This document shows, one piece after another, positions 1-11,972 of a stretch of DNA of 64,000 nucleotides. Source of the DNA: Sycon ciliatum (taxonomy: Eukaryota; Porifera; Calcarea; Leucosolenida; Sycettidae); NCBI RefSeq assembly GCF_964019385.1, contig NC_088644.1, positions 37,193,442-37,257,441 of the forward strand. Reading direction: 5' to 3'. Each line of letters begins with the position of its first letter. Within the stretch, counting starts at the first letter, position 1. Below the pieces are notes generated by a model. That model saw nothing but the letters and a program-made list of their open reading frames with translations, searched no databases and was not told the origin of the DNA. The position numbers and the translations under genes are program-made.

Positions 1-700
1 CGGTTTTCACAGCGCAGCTGCTTCTTCTCTGAGCCGACTAAAACAGCTTGCATTTCGGCAACAAACTACGCTTTTGCAAGAAATACTGGTGGAGGCACAT
101 GCCAAACATATCCCTTCGGTGCTTTCGTCGTAACCGATGGATTGCTAGTTAGCAATTAGCGGAATATGTGCGTATTTCGAGTCACCTCTGATCAGTACGG
201 ACTTAGAGTACCCTCTGCGACACCAAAATTTGATATGAAAAATCAGCGAACTCCAGAGAAACAGATCGGATCGAAAGATGGCCTGGTTCAATCGAGACTG
301 GCCTCAGAACAAACTAGGACAAGATACCTTCCATCCACGAGCAGGATTCTGGCAAGTGATCATTGCTAGTGTGAGTTTCAGCTCGGCAAACACACACTGT
401 AAAAGTGTACGGACTTCGAGCACCTGGGTCTACTGCCTACTGGACTCTAGTCTAGAGTAGAGGTCTACATGGTAGCAGGTTTTTCTGATCTCAGTGGGTA
501 ATGTTGACAACTACAACTAATTACTTACCAAATGACCAAAATGACCAACCTCTTCTTCACGTTGTCCCCAGCGCGGGCTGGCGAACTACATGACGTACAT
601 GTAGATGGTTTGAAGGAAACAACGTTGTGATTGGCCCACGGCCCTCAGCGTTTATTCAGGTCATCCATGAGCGACACTGACTCACGCCGCTATCTGGTTT
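1..700. other. No gene seen
   Basis: Only short overlapping reading frames occur, with no recognisable domain, splice pattern or repeat structure. Confidence 0.5.
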
Positions 701-723
701 TCACGATCTGTTGTCGCGCTGGA

Positions 724-1010
724 AACGGAGCGTCTCTGTAAGTTAGCATCCCTGGTGATGGTTTGGTCTGGAGAGCACTAACCACTTTACAAGTAAGTGG
801 TGCTTTTCAGGCACAATCTTCCTCAGCCTACTCAAGCTCAACTGATGAGGTGTGAATTCCCCAAAACACTGCGTATTGAGGAAGGAGTGGTGCATTCTTC
901 CAGGTTTGCCGAGTCGAAGGTTCGATGGACTTCTCATGTGCTCTGGATGGCAGCCGTGAGTCAGTCAAGTGAGAATTCAAGTCTGCAGGAAAAGCGCGAG
1001 CTCCCACTAC
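724..1010 (+). repeat. Dispersed repeat copy A (inverted partner at 24385-24652)
   Basis: About 285 bases match the reverse complement of 24385-24652 over nearly their whole length, with scattered substitutions and small gaps. Shared blocks include gagcgtctctgtaagtt, ctcaagctcaactgatgag and tttgccgagtcgaaggttcg. No terminal inverted repeats or coding capacity were found, so the family is unknown. Confidence 0.75.
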
Positions 1011-1499
1011 TGGCACTAGCCCTTGGCGTATTATGCTCGGTAAATTGCTGAATTATGCTTTCCATTATGCCCAAATAATTATACCAAGCATGACAATGCT
1101 AGTGCATGTATACTGTACCCTTGCACTCTTGTTGCTCTTAGCAACGATACAACGACTCTGGCACCATGACAGCACGGCTTATAAGGGGCGTAACATTCAC
1201 CAGGTTATTTCCTGTAACATGCCTAAATATGCCTGGAGCATTAATCTTCAGCCAGCATCGTAAGGTTATGCCGACCGTCTGGTCTCAGAAGTCCTTTTAT
1301 GCCAGAAATTACGCCAGCATAATCCGCCAAGGGCTACCTCCCACGTAGCGTATGGAGCCACAATTCCCCAAATGAGCAAAGAGAACAATATTATTTTGAA
1401 AAGGAAGCATCGCATTCTTCAGAGTATATTAAAGCCGCAGTGCAGTATAAGCCACACCCAGATTTAACGAAGTACAGATATCTGGGTGGTTAAAGTGCA

Positions 1500-2337
1500 G
1501 CTACTCAGTCACTGAACATCTTTTTAGGATTTCGGCTCACAATCCTGCAACATGCATCACGTCCAAATGTTGCATGCCGAGATCCGACCTGCTTGTTTCC
1601 ATTTCAACGCCTTGCTCGTGCAAACACAGGCGTGCGCGCGCACACACACACACATGTACAGACACACACACACACACACACATGCGCGCATACACACACA
1701 TATACACGCACACAAACACAGAAATACGACAAACACATACTGGGCCCGCACACTCCAGTGGTCTTGAATCAAGAAAAGGAACCCCTTACTTAGCGATGAT
1801 AGTACATCACACTACGGCGTCACCACAATGAACAGCAATAGGAGAAGGTGATCAGCATATTTGATTTCAATCTGGAACTCAACGTGTACTATGGCTGTGA
1901 ACCTACGTGTACGTGTATGAACGCTGTACTACTACTACTACTACTACTAGTACTGTACTAGTACAAACACAAAGTCCTGTGCAGTACGTGAATGTCTAAT
2001 GAATTAAACATGTCCATAAACCCAGGATATGCCGGAGTGAAGCGCATCAACATGACCATCCTAACTATCACCAGGTATGCCTCCACAATAAAACTGTAAG
2101 CCTGGTTAGTTGGATAGAGGCTTAGCATCTTAAGCACCAAAATCAACGTGAAAGACCAACATGGAACAAGCGGCATAATCACAAGAAAATCGGATGTTAG
2201 CTGAACAGAGGTTTCCAAGTACTATTTTGGCATGGTGCTGGCAACTTCTCTACCGATCTGTCTTCCAACTGTTCGCATTTCTTTCTTACTCGTGGAGGCT
2301 CCTTTATCAGTCATTACATGCAGCGGCATTACGCTGA
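1500..2337. repeat. Segmental-duplication flank of GST copy 1
   Basis: This 3' flank of the first GST gene is collinear with about 17620-18490 beside the second GST. Both contain a CA array, then a shared catactgggcccg block, then a block around caaaatcaacgt-aaagacc, then the GST stop. The (CA)n tract lies at about 1640-1700. A (TAC)n tract lies at about 1926-1952. Conservation is lower than in the coding region. Confidence 0.7.
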
Positions 2338-3300
2338 TCATGACTGGGCATCGCGTCCATGCGAGATTGTGAAGTCTAGCTGTGGGCCAATGGCCACAAT
2401 TCCGTGTGGGTTGACGGAAGGATGCGACTCCTGATAGTGATGCTCGATGTGAAACCGATCCACCGTCTCGTCCACGCCAGGCATTTGATACAGCTCACGT
2501 GTGTATGCCCAAAGGTTTGGATAATCGACAATGCGACGCTTGTTGCATTTGAAGTGACCCACGTAGACCATATCGAAGCGCACGAGCGTGACAAACAGAC
2601 GAATGTCGGCCTCCGTAAACGTACTGCCAGCCAAGTATCTGTTCTTACTCAAGTGGTCCTCCAGTGTGTCCAACGCATCAAACAGCTGTGCCACTGCTGC
2701 ATCGTATGCTTCTTGAGACGTGGCAAACCCACTCTTGTACACTCCGTTGTTCACGTTTGGATAGCAGAAATCGTTCCATTTCTCAATGGTGCTGCGCAGC
2801 TCTTCGGGGTACAGATCCAGCTTTCTCTGCTCGCTCGTCTCACAAAACTCATTAAACTCCGTGTTTAGCATGCGGATGATCTCGGACGATTCGTTGTTGA
2901 CGATCTTCTTCGTCTTCTTATCAAACAACACAGGGACGGTCACGCGACCCGAGTACCCGGGATCAGACGTTTGATAAATTTCTCGCATCGTCTCTTTTCC
3001 CAACACAGTGTCCGCATCACAGCGGTACTTTCCAGGAATAAATTCCCAGCCCCGGTCTCCAGACATTCTCCAGTGGACCACACTCTTGCTGATCACCTTC
3101 TCCAGGCCTTTGGCTTTCAAAAGAAAGTATGTTCTGGACGCCCATGGGCAGGCCAAGGAAAGGTACAGGTGATAACGTCCCGCCTCGGCAGGAAACTCAG
3201 CCTGAGGATCAGCACGAATGAAATTGTGAAACGATGTCGCCACTCGCACAAACTCTCCCTTGGCGTTGTTAATGTCCTTTAGAGATAACTCCTTGGCCAT
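2338..3300 (-). CDS. Glutathionyl-hydroquinone reductase-like (xi-class) glutathione transferase, copy 1
   Basis: An uninterrupted 320-residue frame. The start is the ATG at 3300 in good context (gaagATGgcc). A longer frame exists only from an upstream GTG, which I do not accept. The N-terminal thioredoxin-like half carries LSLACPWA, with the likely catalytic Cys51 in the CPWA motif typical of the xi class (bacterial YqjG, yeast ECM4). PVLFDKKTKKIVNNESSEII follows, which is the family's GSH-binding signature with its ESSEI turn. The C-terminal half is the helical GST domain (about 165-290). Family members use glutathione to reduce glutathionyl-hydroquinones or related adducts, normally in the cytosol. 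The gene has no intron and is about 94% identical by eye to 18491-19453. The length fits the family (about 310-370). Xi enzymes are common in bacteria, fungi and plants but rare in animals. Confidence 0.93.
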   Translation of the reverse strand: MAKELSLKDINNAKGEFVRVATSFHNFIRADPQAEFPAEAGRYHLYLSLACPWASRTYFLLKAKGLEKVISKSVVHWRMSGDRGWEFIPGKYRCDADTVLGKETMREIYQTSDPGYSGRVTVPVLFDKKTKKIVNNESSEIIRMLNTEFNEFCETSEQRKLDLYPEELRSTIEKWNDFCYPNVNNGVYKSGFATSQEAYDAAVAQLFDALDTLEDHLSKNRYLAGSTFTEADIRLFVTLVRFDMVYVGHFKCNKRRIVDYPNLWAYTRELYQMPGVDETVDRFHIEHHYQESHPSVNPHGIVAIGPQLDFTISHGRDAQS

Positions 3301-3383
3301 CTTCACGATCAGCTACTGTTCCGATGCTAGCAGAGTTAGCTGCTATTTTTTTAATAATAGCCGAAATTGTTCTGCCCTCCCTG

Positions 3384-3390
3384 TTTTATA
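3384..3390 (-). promoter_or_regulatory. TATA-like box of GST copy 1
   Basis: Reads TATAAAA on the minus strand, 84-90 bases upstream of the ATG. Copy 2 has TATAAAG at a similar place, within an otherwise partly conserved upstream region. Confidence 0.45.
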
Positions 3391-3435
3391 CCGCTCAGCC
3401 CTAGGCTAGGATACATCATAATAATAGTATCAATA

Positions 3436-3543
3436 CTAAAGTCGTCAGGAAATGTTTCAATGATCGTCATGATGCTAGATTGATGGCATCTAAAGTCGTC
3501 AGGAAATGTTTCAATGATCGTCATGATGCTAGATTGATGGCAT
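3436..3543. repeat. Two-copy 54-bp tandem repeat
   Basis: Two adjacent identical 54-base units beginning ctaaagtcgtcaggaaatg. They lie upstream of GST copy 1 and are absent upstream of copy 2, so they arose after the gene duplication or were lost from copy 2. Confidence 0.85.
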
Positions 3544-3965
3544 CGGAACTAACGAACTACTTCAAGTACTAGTACATGACATGTAGTACTGGGCCATAGG
3601 CATAGGCGCTGGTCATGTCACATGTGACGACTTTGTCTTTGCCTATCGAAGAATCTTCGAGGCCCCTAAAAGTAAAAGGACAAACTGTAATCTGTCTGTA
3701 TACAATCATGTAGTGTACAGTGTCAGGAGCACTAGCAGCTTGGAGACTGCACGTAGATCTACGTGCACAGAGACTGAGAAGAGATCTCGAGATCGAGAGT
3801 TCGCGCGCGCTAGCGATAGCCCAGCTCTACCATGCATGGTCTACCGGATACCCTGCACGTGCAGGACTACAGTACATGTAGCCTGACATGTCGACATGTT
3901 CATGTGTCACCCAAAACTGCTTTTCAAACCGGTTGTGAAGTGAAAATCATGACACAGCATGCACA

Positions 3966-4300
3966 TACCGTATTTTCCGGAGTATAGTGCGCACTTTAGA
4001 TGTGCTATTTAGGCCCTAAATAAAATCGCAGGTGCGCACTGACAGTCTGTACTAATACTATGCTCCGAACATGAATAGTCCATCGGCCAAATCTCAGAAA
4101 GGGCCTCTTTCGGCGAAGGTGATGCACTGAAGCTCCAACTAAACGCCCTTTGGCACACTAGCTCATAAGACCCCATAGAATGCGAATCCGATTGTTGGAC
4201 GTTGCCAATCCAGTCCAGGATAGTCGAACTGGGTCGAATACCTTCTTCCGATTTTCGTAATTTCGTCCACCATTACATCTTTCTCATCGACTTTTTTTCG
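3966..4300 (+). mobile_element. DNA-transposon end, taccgtattttcc family, copy A
   Basis: Starts at accgtattttccggagtatag with gtgcgcac blocks. This pattern of terminal sequence is seen in many animal DNA transposons. The internal part (ggtgatgcactgaagctcc-aactaaacgcc) matches the reverse complement of about 15750-15800, whose outer end is at about 16675. The far end of the element could not be fixed. Confidence 0.5.
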
Positions 4301-4599
4301 CTTGGCGAATGTTCTTGAGCCGCTGAGCAGAATCTACGCACGCTCGAACACTTGAAATGCCTGCATGTTGACTGTTCGCAAGATTCTAGCGAGCTTGGTG
4401 GAAATCTTTTATTTATTTTGACATTTTTGGGGGAATCTGAATTAGAACGGTAGAAGCTCATTCGGAGAAGATGGCATGTCGCCGCTGTCGGATTGTCGCT
4501 ACTGTGTTTCAGACGTATTTGCTTGAACGTGCTTTTGAGGATGGACAGAAGATGAAGTGACGGCTTTCTTGAACACGGACGTTGTGTCTACATTGTAGC

Positions 4600-6700
4600 T
4601 GAAACATCTCATCTGGCGTCTAGAACGCAATTATTATGAGTTGTGAGTGCCAGCTGAGCTGAACACAAGCTGGACACCATTCGTCAGCTGGGAATTTGCA
4701 TCGAAGCTCTTGATAGCCACGATAAGCATAATTATACAGAGGTAACCTTGTTCGACTCAATACGCATGCAGGTGATACCACTAGTGGCACTACAATGTAA
4801 ATGGTGCAAAATTGATTCAACAGCGAATATGTATTTCGTACAATCACGAACAATTGTAAGGCAAGTGTTCATGCCTGTCATAGAAGAATTTCAGCCCGGA
4901 AGTCTTGTTGTCATGGTCATAAATAATACAGGATTTGAGTTGGCTCTGGACATAAACACACTTGTGGTGAATACGGTCATTATTGCGAGAAAAATATTTA
5001 GCCACTGTATGTTAACACCTGATGCCGCACTACACGCAATATTTCATGTACATGTATGTGAGACTCAATTGCATCCAAAAGGCCGTAGATGCATGTAAGC
5101 ACACAATGCTGTACAGTATAAGTAGTAGTCGACATGTGGTGCCTTCCTGCTGCACATGCACATGCGGCAAGTTGGCAACGACACATGACCTATCTGCACC
5201 GCACAGCGTGAGCTTAGAAAGGAATATTGCACACATAACTTGTTAGTGCTATTTGTGTTCCGATATCGTTAAGCCGGTATACATGTACTGGTATCCTTAT
5301 ACATGTACCTGGTCACTCGATAGGCGATGCCGACTGTACTAATCTTATCCATATTACCCGATAGGCTATAGCACACTGCATCAGATCACTATGCAACAAA
5401 ACAAGAGCTTTGGAGCGAATATACACTGAAGCAAAGTAGGTTTCAACGGTACAGCACTAGTCACGATGAGGGGAGTTACGAGGATGGTTAGGCCGTGACA
5501 CATAGATGATGATTGTTAATGATTCATGCACGGTGGAAAATTACCACCAATGGCGATGATATTGCTTTCACAACAATGACATCAGTAGGAGCAGTGACAC
5601 AACCTTACTGCTCCAAGTAGGATTTACAAGCGAGTGAAGGAAGAGCAGACTGGTCTAATAGCAGACCGGGTCTAAGCAAAGAAGTAATCGGCATCAGAGG
5701 TGAGCTTGCACATCAGAAAACAGATGACCACCAAACACAGAGAAGTTGGCTATGTGTATGTTTGTGTCACTGTGTGTGCATGTGTGTGTGTGTCCATGTG
5801 TGTTTGTGTGTATGCGCGCAGCAGCTCCAGCCTAGGAAGATCAGCTTCTGGATGAAAATCTCCCGGACACAGTAGATACCAAGCTCCTCTAGCAGATTGC
5901 CGGCAGGGGTGCACGGCGAGCACCCGTACATCCCTCAAACCACCAGAGCCGCAGTACTTGGACACGATCCAGGTGCTTACCCCCCCCCCCCACAATGCTG
6001 AGAAGGCACTGGAGCCATACAGGAACTTATGATCGAGCATGACCACAGACTTGAAATACAGGGTCCGGCGTTGAATACTGAGACAGCGACGTCTCCTCCA
6101 CAGAACACCACTCAGCTAGGCACCGGCGGATTATGCCGGCATAATTATTGGCATAATTTGATGGTTGAAAATTTGGAGCATAATTTGGCATCCTCTCGGA
6201 GGTAGGAGCATAACTACACGATTATACCACAGTTGTAGTATGTAGGCTATACAATTGTGTACAATGCACCTGATCAGTGCTGGTGGTCTGCATGGCAAAG
6301 GGTTCGGAGGTCATGCAGATAGTGTTTTCAATGAAAAGCAGGGTAGAAATCATGGCAATGCATTATTGTATGCTCGAACTCGTCTTCTTCAAAGTTCTTT
6401 CTCACACTGACACAGTACATCATGAAGATGCGAGTGAATCAGCCTTCATCAGGTATCCCGGGGCGGACGAGATACATGTACATATAGTGGCGGGTAGTCC
6501 GCAAAACTCCGTGTACATGTACATGATTGTACATTACATGTACATTATGCATGTTTATACGAAGTCATGGCCAGTCTGGATTTTAGCAGCCATGATATGA
6601 CTGCAGGCTACGGATATTGCTCTAAATTGATGTATAGATGATGTTCGGTCATGATGGAAGGAGACGTGGAGCTAGGGAGAGATGAGCTGATTATTCGCAG
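4600..6700. other. No gene seen
   Basis: Short unconvincing frames only. It contains a TG-rich tract (about 5755-5812), a C10 run near 5980, and a gcaccggcggattatgc motif at about 6120 that recurs inverted near 14900. Confidence 0.45.
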
Positions 6701-6714
6701 GGTGAGGACCAACG

Positions 6715-7101
6715 CATATGGCCGATTGGTTTGCAGGCCTGCCTGCGAATCATGAGGTCCCGAGTTCGAGACCCGCGCTGGTAGCAGGAAGCGTGTAAAG
6801 ACTTTTTACGTGAGTAAAGACTTTTTATGCGTGGTGAACTGCGCCGACACCCACGGTCAACTGGGTACTCACAGCTCGGAGTGAGGGTAACAAGGATGCA
6901 GTTTACAGGGTTATGGGCCGTTACACGCCCGATTGGTTGAGAGACTCACCTACTCTCCCCTGACTCACTTGTGAGGTCTGCATTCGCCACTAAGGTGTGC
7001 AAGGCATAGGCATAGTGGTGGCCTGCGGAAGCGAAGGCTAGTTTGTGTGTTTCTGAACATTCAAGCGATGCCAACGCGAATCCCGCGAATTATTATTATT
7101 A
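6715..7101 (+). mobile_element. tRNA-derived SINE
   Basis: An A-box-like tggccgattggtt (about 6718-6730) is followed 32 bases later by a B-box-like gagttcgagaccc (6762-6774), a non-tRNA body, and an (ATT)n tail at about 7088-7101. A second gcccgattggttgag block at about 6928 suggests a composite or dimeric head. It does not fold as an intact tRNA beyond the T arm, so it is a SINE rather than a tRNA gene. Confidence 0.6.
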
Positions 7102-8065
7102 GGCCCAGGGTGACATCGGATGAACGAGTATGATGATTACGAAGACAGTTGAACATGATAATTTTCAAAGGTAACTCAAACTAATTTAGCAATGAAATAA
7201 TATTTTTACTGAAGTACAAAAGAAATCAAGTAATGAATAGAAGAAGTATTGTTTTCTCTTTTCCATGTTGACCTCTTAGGGCCTGGTCAGACTGCGGCAA
7301 ATTTTGGTTGCCTGACGAAAAAAGAACAGCGTCCAGAATTAGAATCGCGATCACACGACACACGTGGGGAGAATGAAAATTCAAACTTCATTTCGAGCGT
7401 CAAGTGGTAATCTCCACGAACGATGTCAAATTCCTTCACCTTGGGGATCACCAACACCTTCAGTGCAATCCTTGCAACCATCCTTATTAGTACGGGGGCC
7501 AGGGTTGAGAAATGTGAAGTTTCGTTTCCACTGAGAGCGCACAACAAAAGATGTACTTCATCTTGTAGCCCTAGTCGTGTAGAGTCCCCTGATATATTTT
7601 TCACCCCTGGAATCGGGATGGAACGGTGTGGAATTGGCATTTGAAAGTTTCCCATGGGTTGCCATAGCAACCGCATAGCAACAGTATGGCAACAGCGTGT
7701 TTTTCATGTTATTTTCTTCCACAGAAGCTCCAAATTTGTTGAGGGGTACATACTATGTATGTGTTCGTGTCGACTGGCACTGCTATTAGTAAAACATACA
7801 TGTACATGGAGTATCATGCACATCGTGCACTCTATTGTATCAATGCGAATAGTCATAATTATAGAGTCATGTACATGTACATGTACTACAGCATTGTGTA
7901 CAGTACAGTTATCATATCAGAATACAGTGTACTGGCATGAAGGAAGCAGCTGACTATTTCACCACACGCAGAGATAAAGCATACTTTATTCCACAGGGTA
8001 CTTGTACATGTACAATCATGCCTTCCAGCACAGGAAGTCAGTCATAAGTATGTTCAAAGCATGTA

Positions 8066-8555
8066 CAGTAGGTATCGGTTATAGCGTGGGTGTTTGAAAA
8101 ACGACTTTCTATTCTTATTTCCGATATTTCTTACACATGATAAATCAAGTGTGGCATATCATATGCATGTCCGCAGGGGCAGGAAGATCATCGTACATGC
8201 AACGCAGTACTTCTGTGCATGTGGCTGGTCATAGTCCCATAAGCTTACATGTGGCTATGCAAAAATTGAGTTACATGGCCACAACAGTTGAATCTGCAGC
8301 ACTACGACGCAACGAGAGTCAGATCAGAACGGAATTGGACAGATGTTATTACTACAGGCGATACACTTTGTACTAATTGGCATGTTTCACTACACAAAGT
8401 CCATTCTTAGGACCGATATATTCTACTATGGGATAAAATTGCTTGTAAGAATAAATGTGCACTTGAAATCCATGTTATGATTATGAAAACATGAGGGTTC
8501 ATTCTTGTATGCAGTATATTCTTTTACACGACCACGCTATAACCGATACGCACTG
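8066..8555. mobile_element. Mariner-like MITE, copy 1 (nested)
   Basis: A 490-bp element flanked by TA, with about 25-bp terminal inverted repeats of the form cagt(a/g)(g/c)gtatcggttatag. The interior is non-coding. It is present again, in inverse orientation, at 11352-11867. Copy 1 lies inside the 7279-11306 element and so inserted after it. Confidence 0.8.
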
Positions 8556-8876
8556 TACATGCACATTGGTTACGATTCCAGCAGGCATGCGCATTAAAGT
8601 AGACAGAAGGCCAGTTTCGATGGCCCACAAGAACATGACATAATATATTTCATCGATAATAATGTGTACAAGAGCATGGACATTACAGATGCTGTCATCA
8701 AGTTTGACTTCAAGTCGACTCCGGAGAACCACAGAGCGGAATTCTTGGGGTCTCTGCAACACGATGTCGACAGCCTTGGCATAAATTGCTTGATCCAGAA
8801 CTACCATCGTGAATGGAAGATCAGCCTGCCTTGCCATAGTAATGGAGCGGCATAGTAGGGTATAGACAGTGAGGTT

Positions 8877-10565
8877 CTATATTGGCGATGCATTGATCAC
8901 CGGACAGTAACCAATCTCCGACTTAGAAGGCACATTGTTCTTCGTCGCGAGATAATTGAATGCTGTCCACGCGGGTATGCTCTGAGACTTGCCATCAGCT
9001 GCAGCTCCAATCTCAATGACTGCACGAGGCTTGCTGATCTGTCCATCTGGGCAGAACCGGGAGAGCTTCCAGACAAAGTCCATCAATGCAGCACCAGAGC
9101 GGGTGTCAGCAGCATAGGCGTATGATGGGAGGTGGATTTTGTCTTGCAGGCATTGCAAACACAGGCTGAATCTCCGGGACCATTGTCAATGAGCGCTTTC
9201 GCTTCGACGTTGACAGTGTAGGCAGAGAGATGGAAGTCGCTTCACTTGCTACCGATTCATCCTGCAGAGAAGGCTGTACAACGATACCATTTGTACAGTG
9301 CGTAGTCGCAAGTCCGCTCAGTGTCTCCTCGCAAGGGTCATTGTTATCTCACACGAAATGGTACGGCTTGCGAGTGTCGATGGCGGCTGGCAAGAAAGAC
9401 TGATTGTGCTGATGGCGTGTAAAAGACTCTGCCAAGCAAGTCTCCAGCTCCAGTACCTGGCTGTAGCTACAGCAATAGCCAAGACGATTCAACATGGTAA
9501 CTATCTGCTTACTGCGGCACAGGTGATGGATTGCCATGCCCAGCACAATGTGTTTCGGAGTGCGGTAACCAGTGCCGCAAAACATAAGATCCTGGCAGAT
9601 GGCATGGATACGGCGTTGCAGAACACTCTCAAGAGACGGCAAGCGGCACGTCGAGAATTCGGCATCCTTGTCCAGGGTTCATGCAAGAAAATTAAAGAGC
9701 TTGTCAGGAATCAATCGCGCGCTATCCTCAGGAGACAGCCGTGCACCGCTCAGTTCTTGCTTCGTGGACTTGACATGGTGCTCGATGGATTGGCGGAGGA
9801 TGTTTGCTGCATGATATAAGACTCTCCATTCCTCACACTCATTGGTCCAGACATGGCTACTCTCCACTTTGGCAGACTCATCCTCAGACTCCTCCCCAGA
9901 CTCACTGCAATAAGGATCGGCGGGCATTAGGGGTTCATCTTCTGCAACTTCCTCCTTCAGCAGTGCAAACTGTCTGATAAAGTTGTCAGTCGAGCTAACA
10001 GCACACAACAATTCAGGGGCGTTGCAGCGAGCTGGCCATCAAACTCTTTCAAAATGATGCTCTTCAGTTTTCGATTTCTGACCTGAGTGCAGAAGTTGCC
10101 ACTTTCCTTGTTACAGCAGGTCTGGAAGATGGACTGGAGATCAGCAGAGGTCAGCAGTGCAGAATTGTCAAACAATTCTTGACGCACGACCTCAAGAAAC
10201 TGGGCAACTACTTGTTCCTCCGAAGGAGCCTGTCCACCAATTCCCTGAGGGTCGTCACCAGGATCCTCGACCTCCAATAGTCTGGTGTACTCTCGGAAGC
10301 AGTGCCGATGGTAGTGAACTTCACGTGCTATGAGGCAAGACTGAGAACCAATAGCTATTACAATAGCCTCGTCTTTCCGCAACTTAGCTGCGTCTAGCAC
10401 TTTCTGGGCAGCGTTGTGTGACTGGCACTGCGAAGTTTTCTGATACTTGTGCTTCTTTCCCAGCTGAAATTTCTGACAGAATATGCACTCCTTTCGCCCT
10501 GGCTCTACAACTGGTACAGATAGACTTTGCCGAGTTGTCCGCTGGGGACAATCTGCCTGTGACAT
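8877..10565 (-). pseudogene. Degenerate transposon-encoded ORF with Cys/His-rich N-terminus
   Basis: The frame opens at ATG 10565. The first block has a zinc-binding-like CIFCQKF, then a second motif HYHRHCFREYTR. This combination is seen in large uncharacterised, transposon-like proteins of many marine invertebrates (family recalled, not searched). The reading frame shifts near 9957-10011 and continues to a TGA at 9679-9681 inside a FNFLA-x-TLDKDAEF context. It then continues in the same frame through TPKHIVLGMAIHHL to a second TGA near 9346-9348, followed by DNNDPCEETLSGL. Both stops sit where a tryptophan (TGG) would fit, so at least two nonsense changes and one frameshift disable it. The last block is 8877-9158. 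Confidence 0.6.
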
Positions 10566-11351
10566 CGACTTTCCAGAACCTCACCACCCGAAAACAAACT
10601 ACTTACTATTATGCGTGAGAGTACAAAAAGGCAAAAACGGAGAAGAAGCGCAGTAGTAGTACGTGAATCGACACATCCGAGTTCACTTTTGAAACTTGAC
10701 ACTCCACGTGGACCGCTGAGCACGTGAGGTGTGAGACTAGACTCTGTACGCGTGTTTCGCGCAGCGCGGACTATGCTCAGTTCGCCGTACAATGGACGGG
10801 ACAGTCCCGTGAGGAAAACTTACCGTTGCGTGACTGCTCGCGCGGAGAAGAAACTCAGCGCAAGAGACAAGCGGCAATGGCTGAACAGGTGCGAGAAAAG
10901 TTACTCGATGGAGGCCTTCCATTCGCATTTTGAAGCAATTTTTTGTTGATTCCGTGTCAGGAAGGCCACTGCTTTCATTATCTGCAGTCAAATTGTTGTG
11001 CGGACGAAGTGGAAACGAAAGTTTTTTTCAGCCACTTTTTTGATGCCTGGCCCCCGTACTATATGAGTTTTGTTGTTGTCCGTGGCCAATAAGCTCCTCG
11101 ATATCGAGAGTGAAAAAAAATCAGTGAATATCAGCGTCAATTGCGTATCAGCGTCAAACTCCTGTTTGGAGCGGAAAAGCGTGGCCCGTTCTTGCTCTTT
11201 TTTGGAGCGTCAACTCTCGCTTTTGCCGCTCTGGCGGCAAGTTACTATGGAGATTCGGATTATAATCCCAGGATTATTTCGATTTGGCCGCAGTCTGACC
11301 AGGCCCTTACATGCATGGACACCTTGCCCTTGGTATGGGGATACTCATGTA

Positions 11352-11867
11352 CAGTGCGTATCGGTTATAGCGTGGTCGTGTAAAAGAATATACCGCCTAC
11401 AAGAATGAACTGTCATGTTTTCATAATCATAACATGGGTTTCAAGTGCACTTTTATTCTTACTAGCAATTTTTCGCATAGTAGAATATATCGGTCCTAAG
11501 AATGGACTTTGTGTAGCGAAACATGCCAGATTAGTACAAAGTGTATCGCCTGTAGTAATAACATCTGCCCATATAATTGGCCAATGCAGTTCTGATCTGA
11601 CTCGCGTTGCGTTGTAGTGCTGCAGGTTCAACTGTTGTGGTCATGTAACTCATGTTGGATAACCACATGGTAAGCCGCCTATGCCATGGGACTACTGTAT
11701 GACCAGTCACATGCACAGTAGCACTACGTTGCACGTACAATGATGTTCCTACCCCTGCGTATATGCATTATGATTATGTCACACTTGATGTATCGTGTGT
11801 AAGAAATATCGGAAATAAGAATAGAAAGTCGTTTTTCAAACACCCACGCTATAACCGATACCTACTG
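11352..11867. mobile_element. Mariner-like MITE, copy 2
   Basis: A 516-bp TA-flanked element with ends gtatcggttatagcgtgg and its complement. It is the reverse-complement relative of 8066-8555, with scattered differences. It lies just 45 bases outside the right end of the 4.0-kb element. Confidence 0.8.
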
Positions 11868-11972
11868 TACATGTATTTTCTTGTACTTATGGCCACTTGC
11901 AACTTGCAAGTACGAAAAATGGCACAATTTCCCGAACGTTGAGGCTCCATAAGTACAACAAAGTGAATATAT

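Larger units (their letters stand above)
7279..11306 (-). mobile_element. 4.0-kb DNA transposon, TTA-flanked (PIF/Harbinger-like termini)
   Basis: Imperfect terminal inverted repeats start gggcctggtcagactgcggc at 7279 and end with the complement at 11306. Both sides are flanked by TTA (7276-7278 and 11307-11309). A 3-bp TTA duplication with GC-rich termini is the PIF/Harbinger pattern, but the coding part is not a transposase I recognise. The minus strand carries a decayed ORF (8877-10565), and a TA-flanked MITE (8066-8555) is nested inside. The superfamily call is inference from the ends only. Confidence 0.6.

Noticed and set aside
3301..3306. GTG start giving a 322-residue GST (also at 19454-19459)
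   Set aside because: Animal genes start at ATG; the next codons provide an ATG in good context.
6718..6790. Functional tRNA gene
   Set aside because: Only A/B-box-like and T-arm-like pieces are present; the acceptor and anticodon arms do not pair, and a SINE body follows.
9298..9819. Plus-strand 173-codon frame
   Set aside because: It is the antisense shadow of the degenerate transposon ORF on minus.
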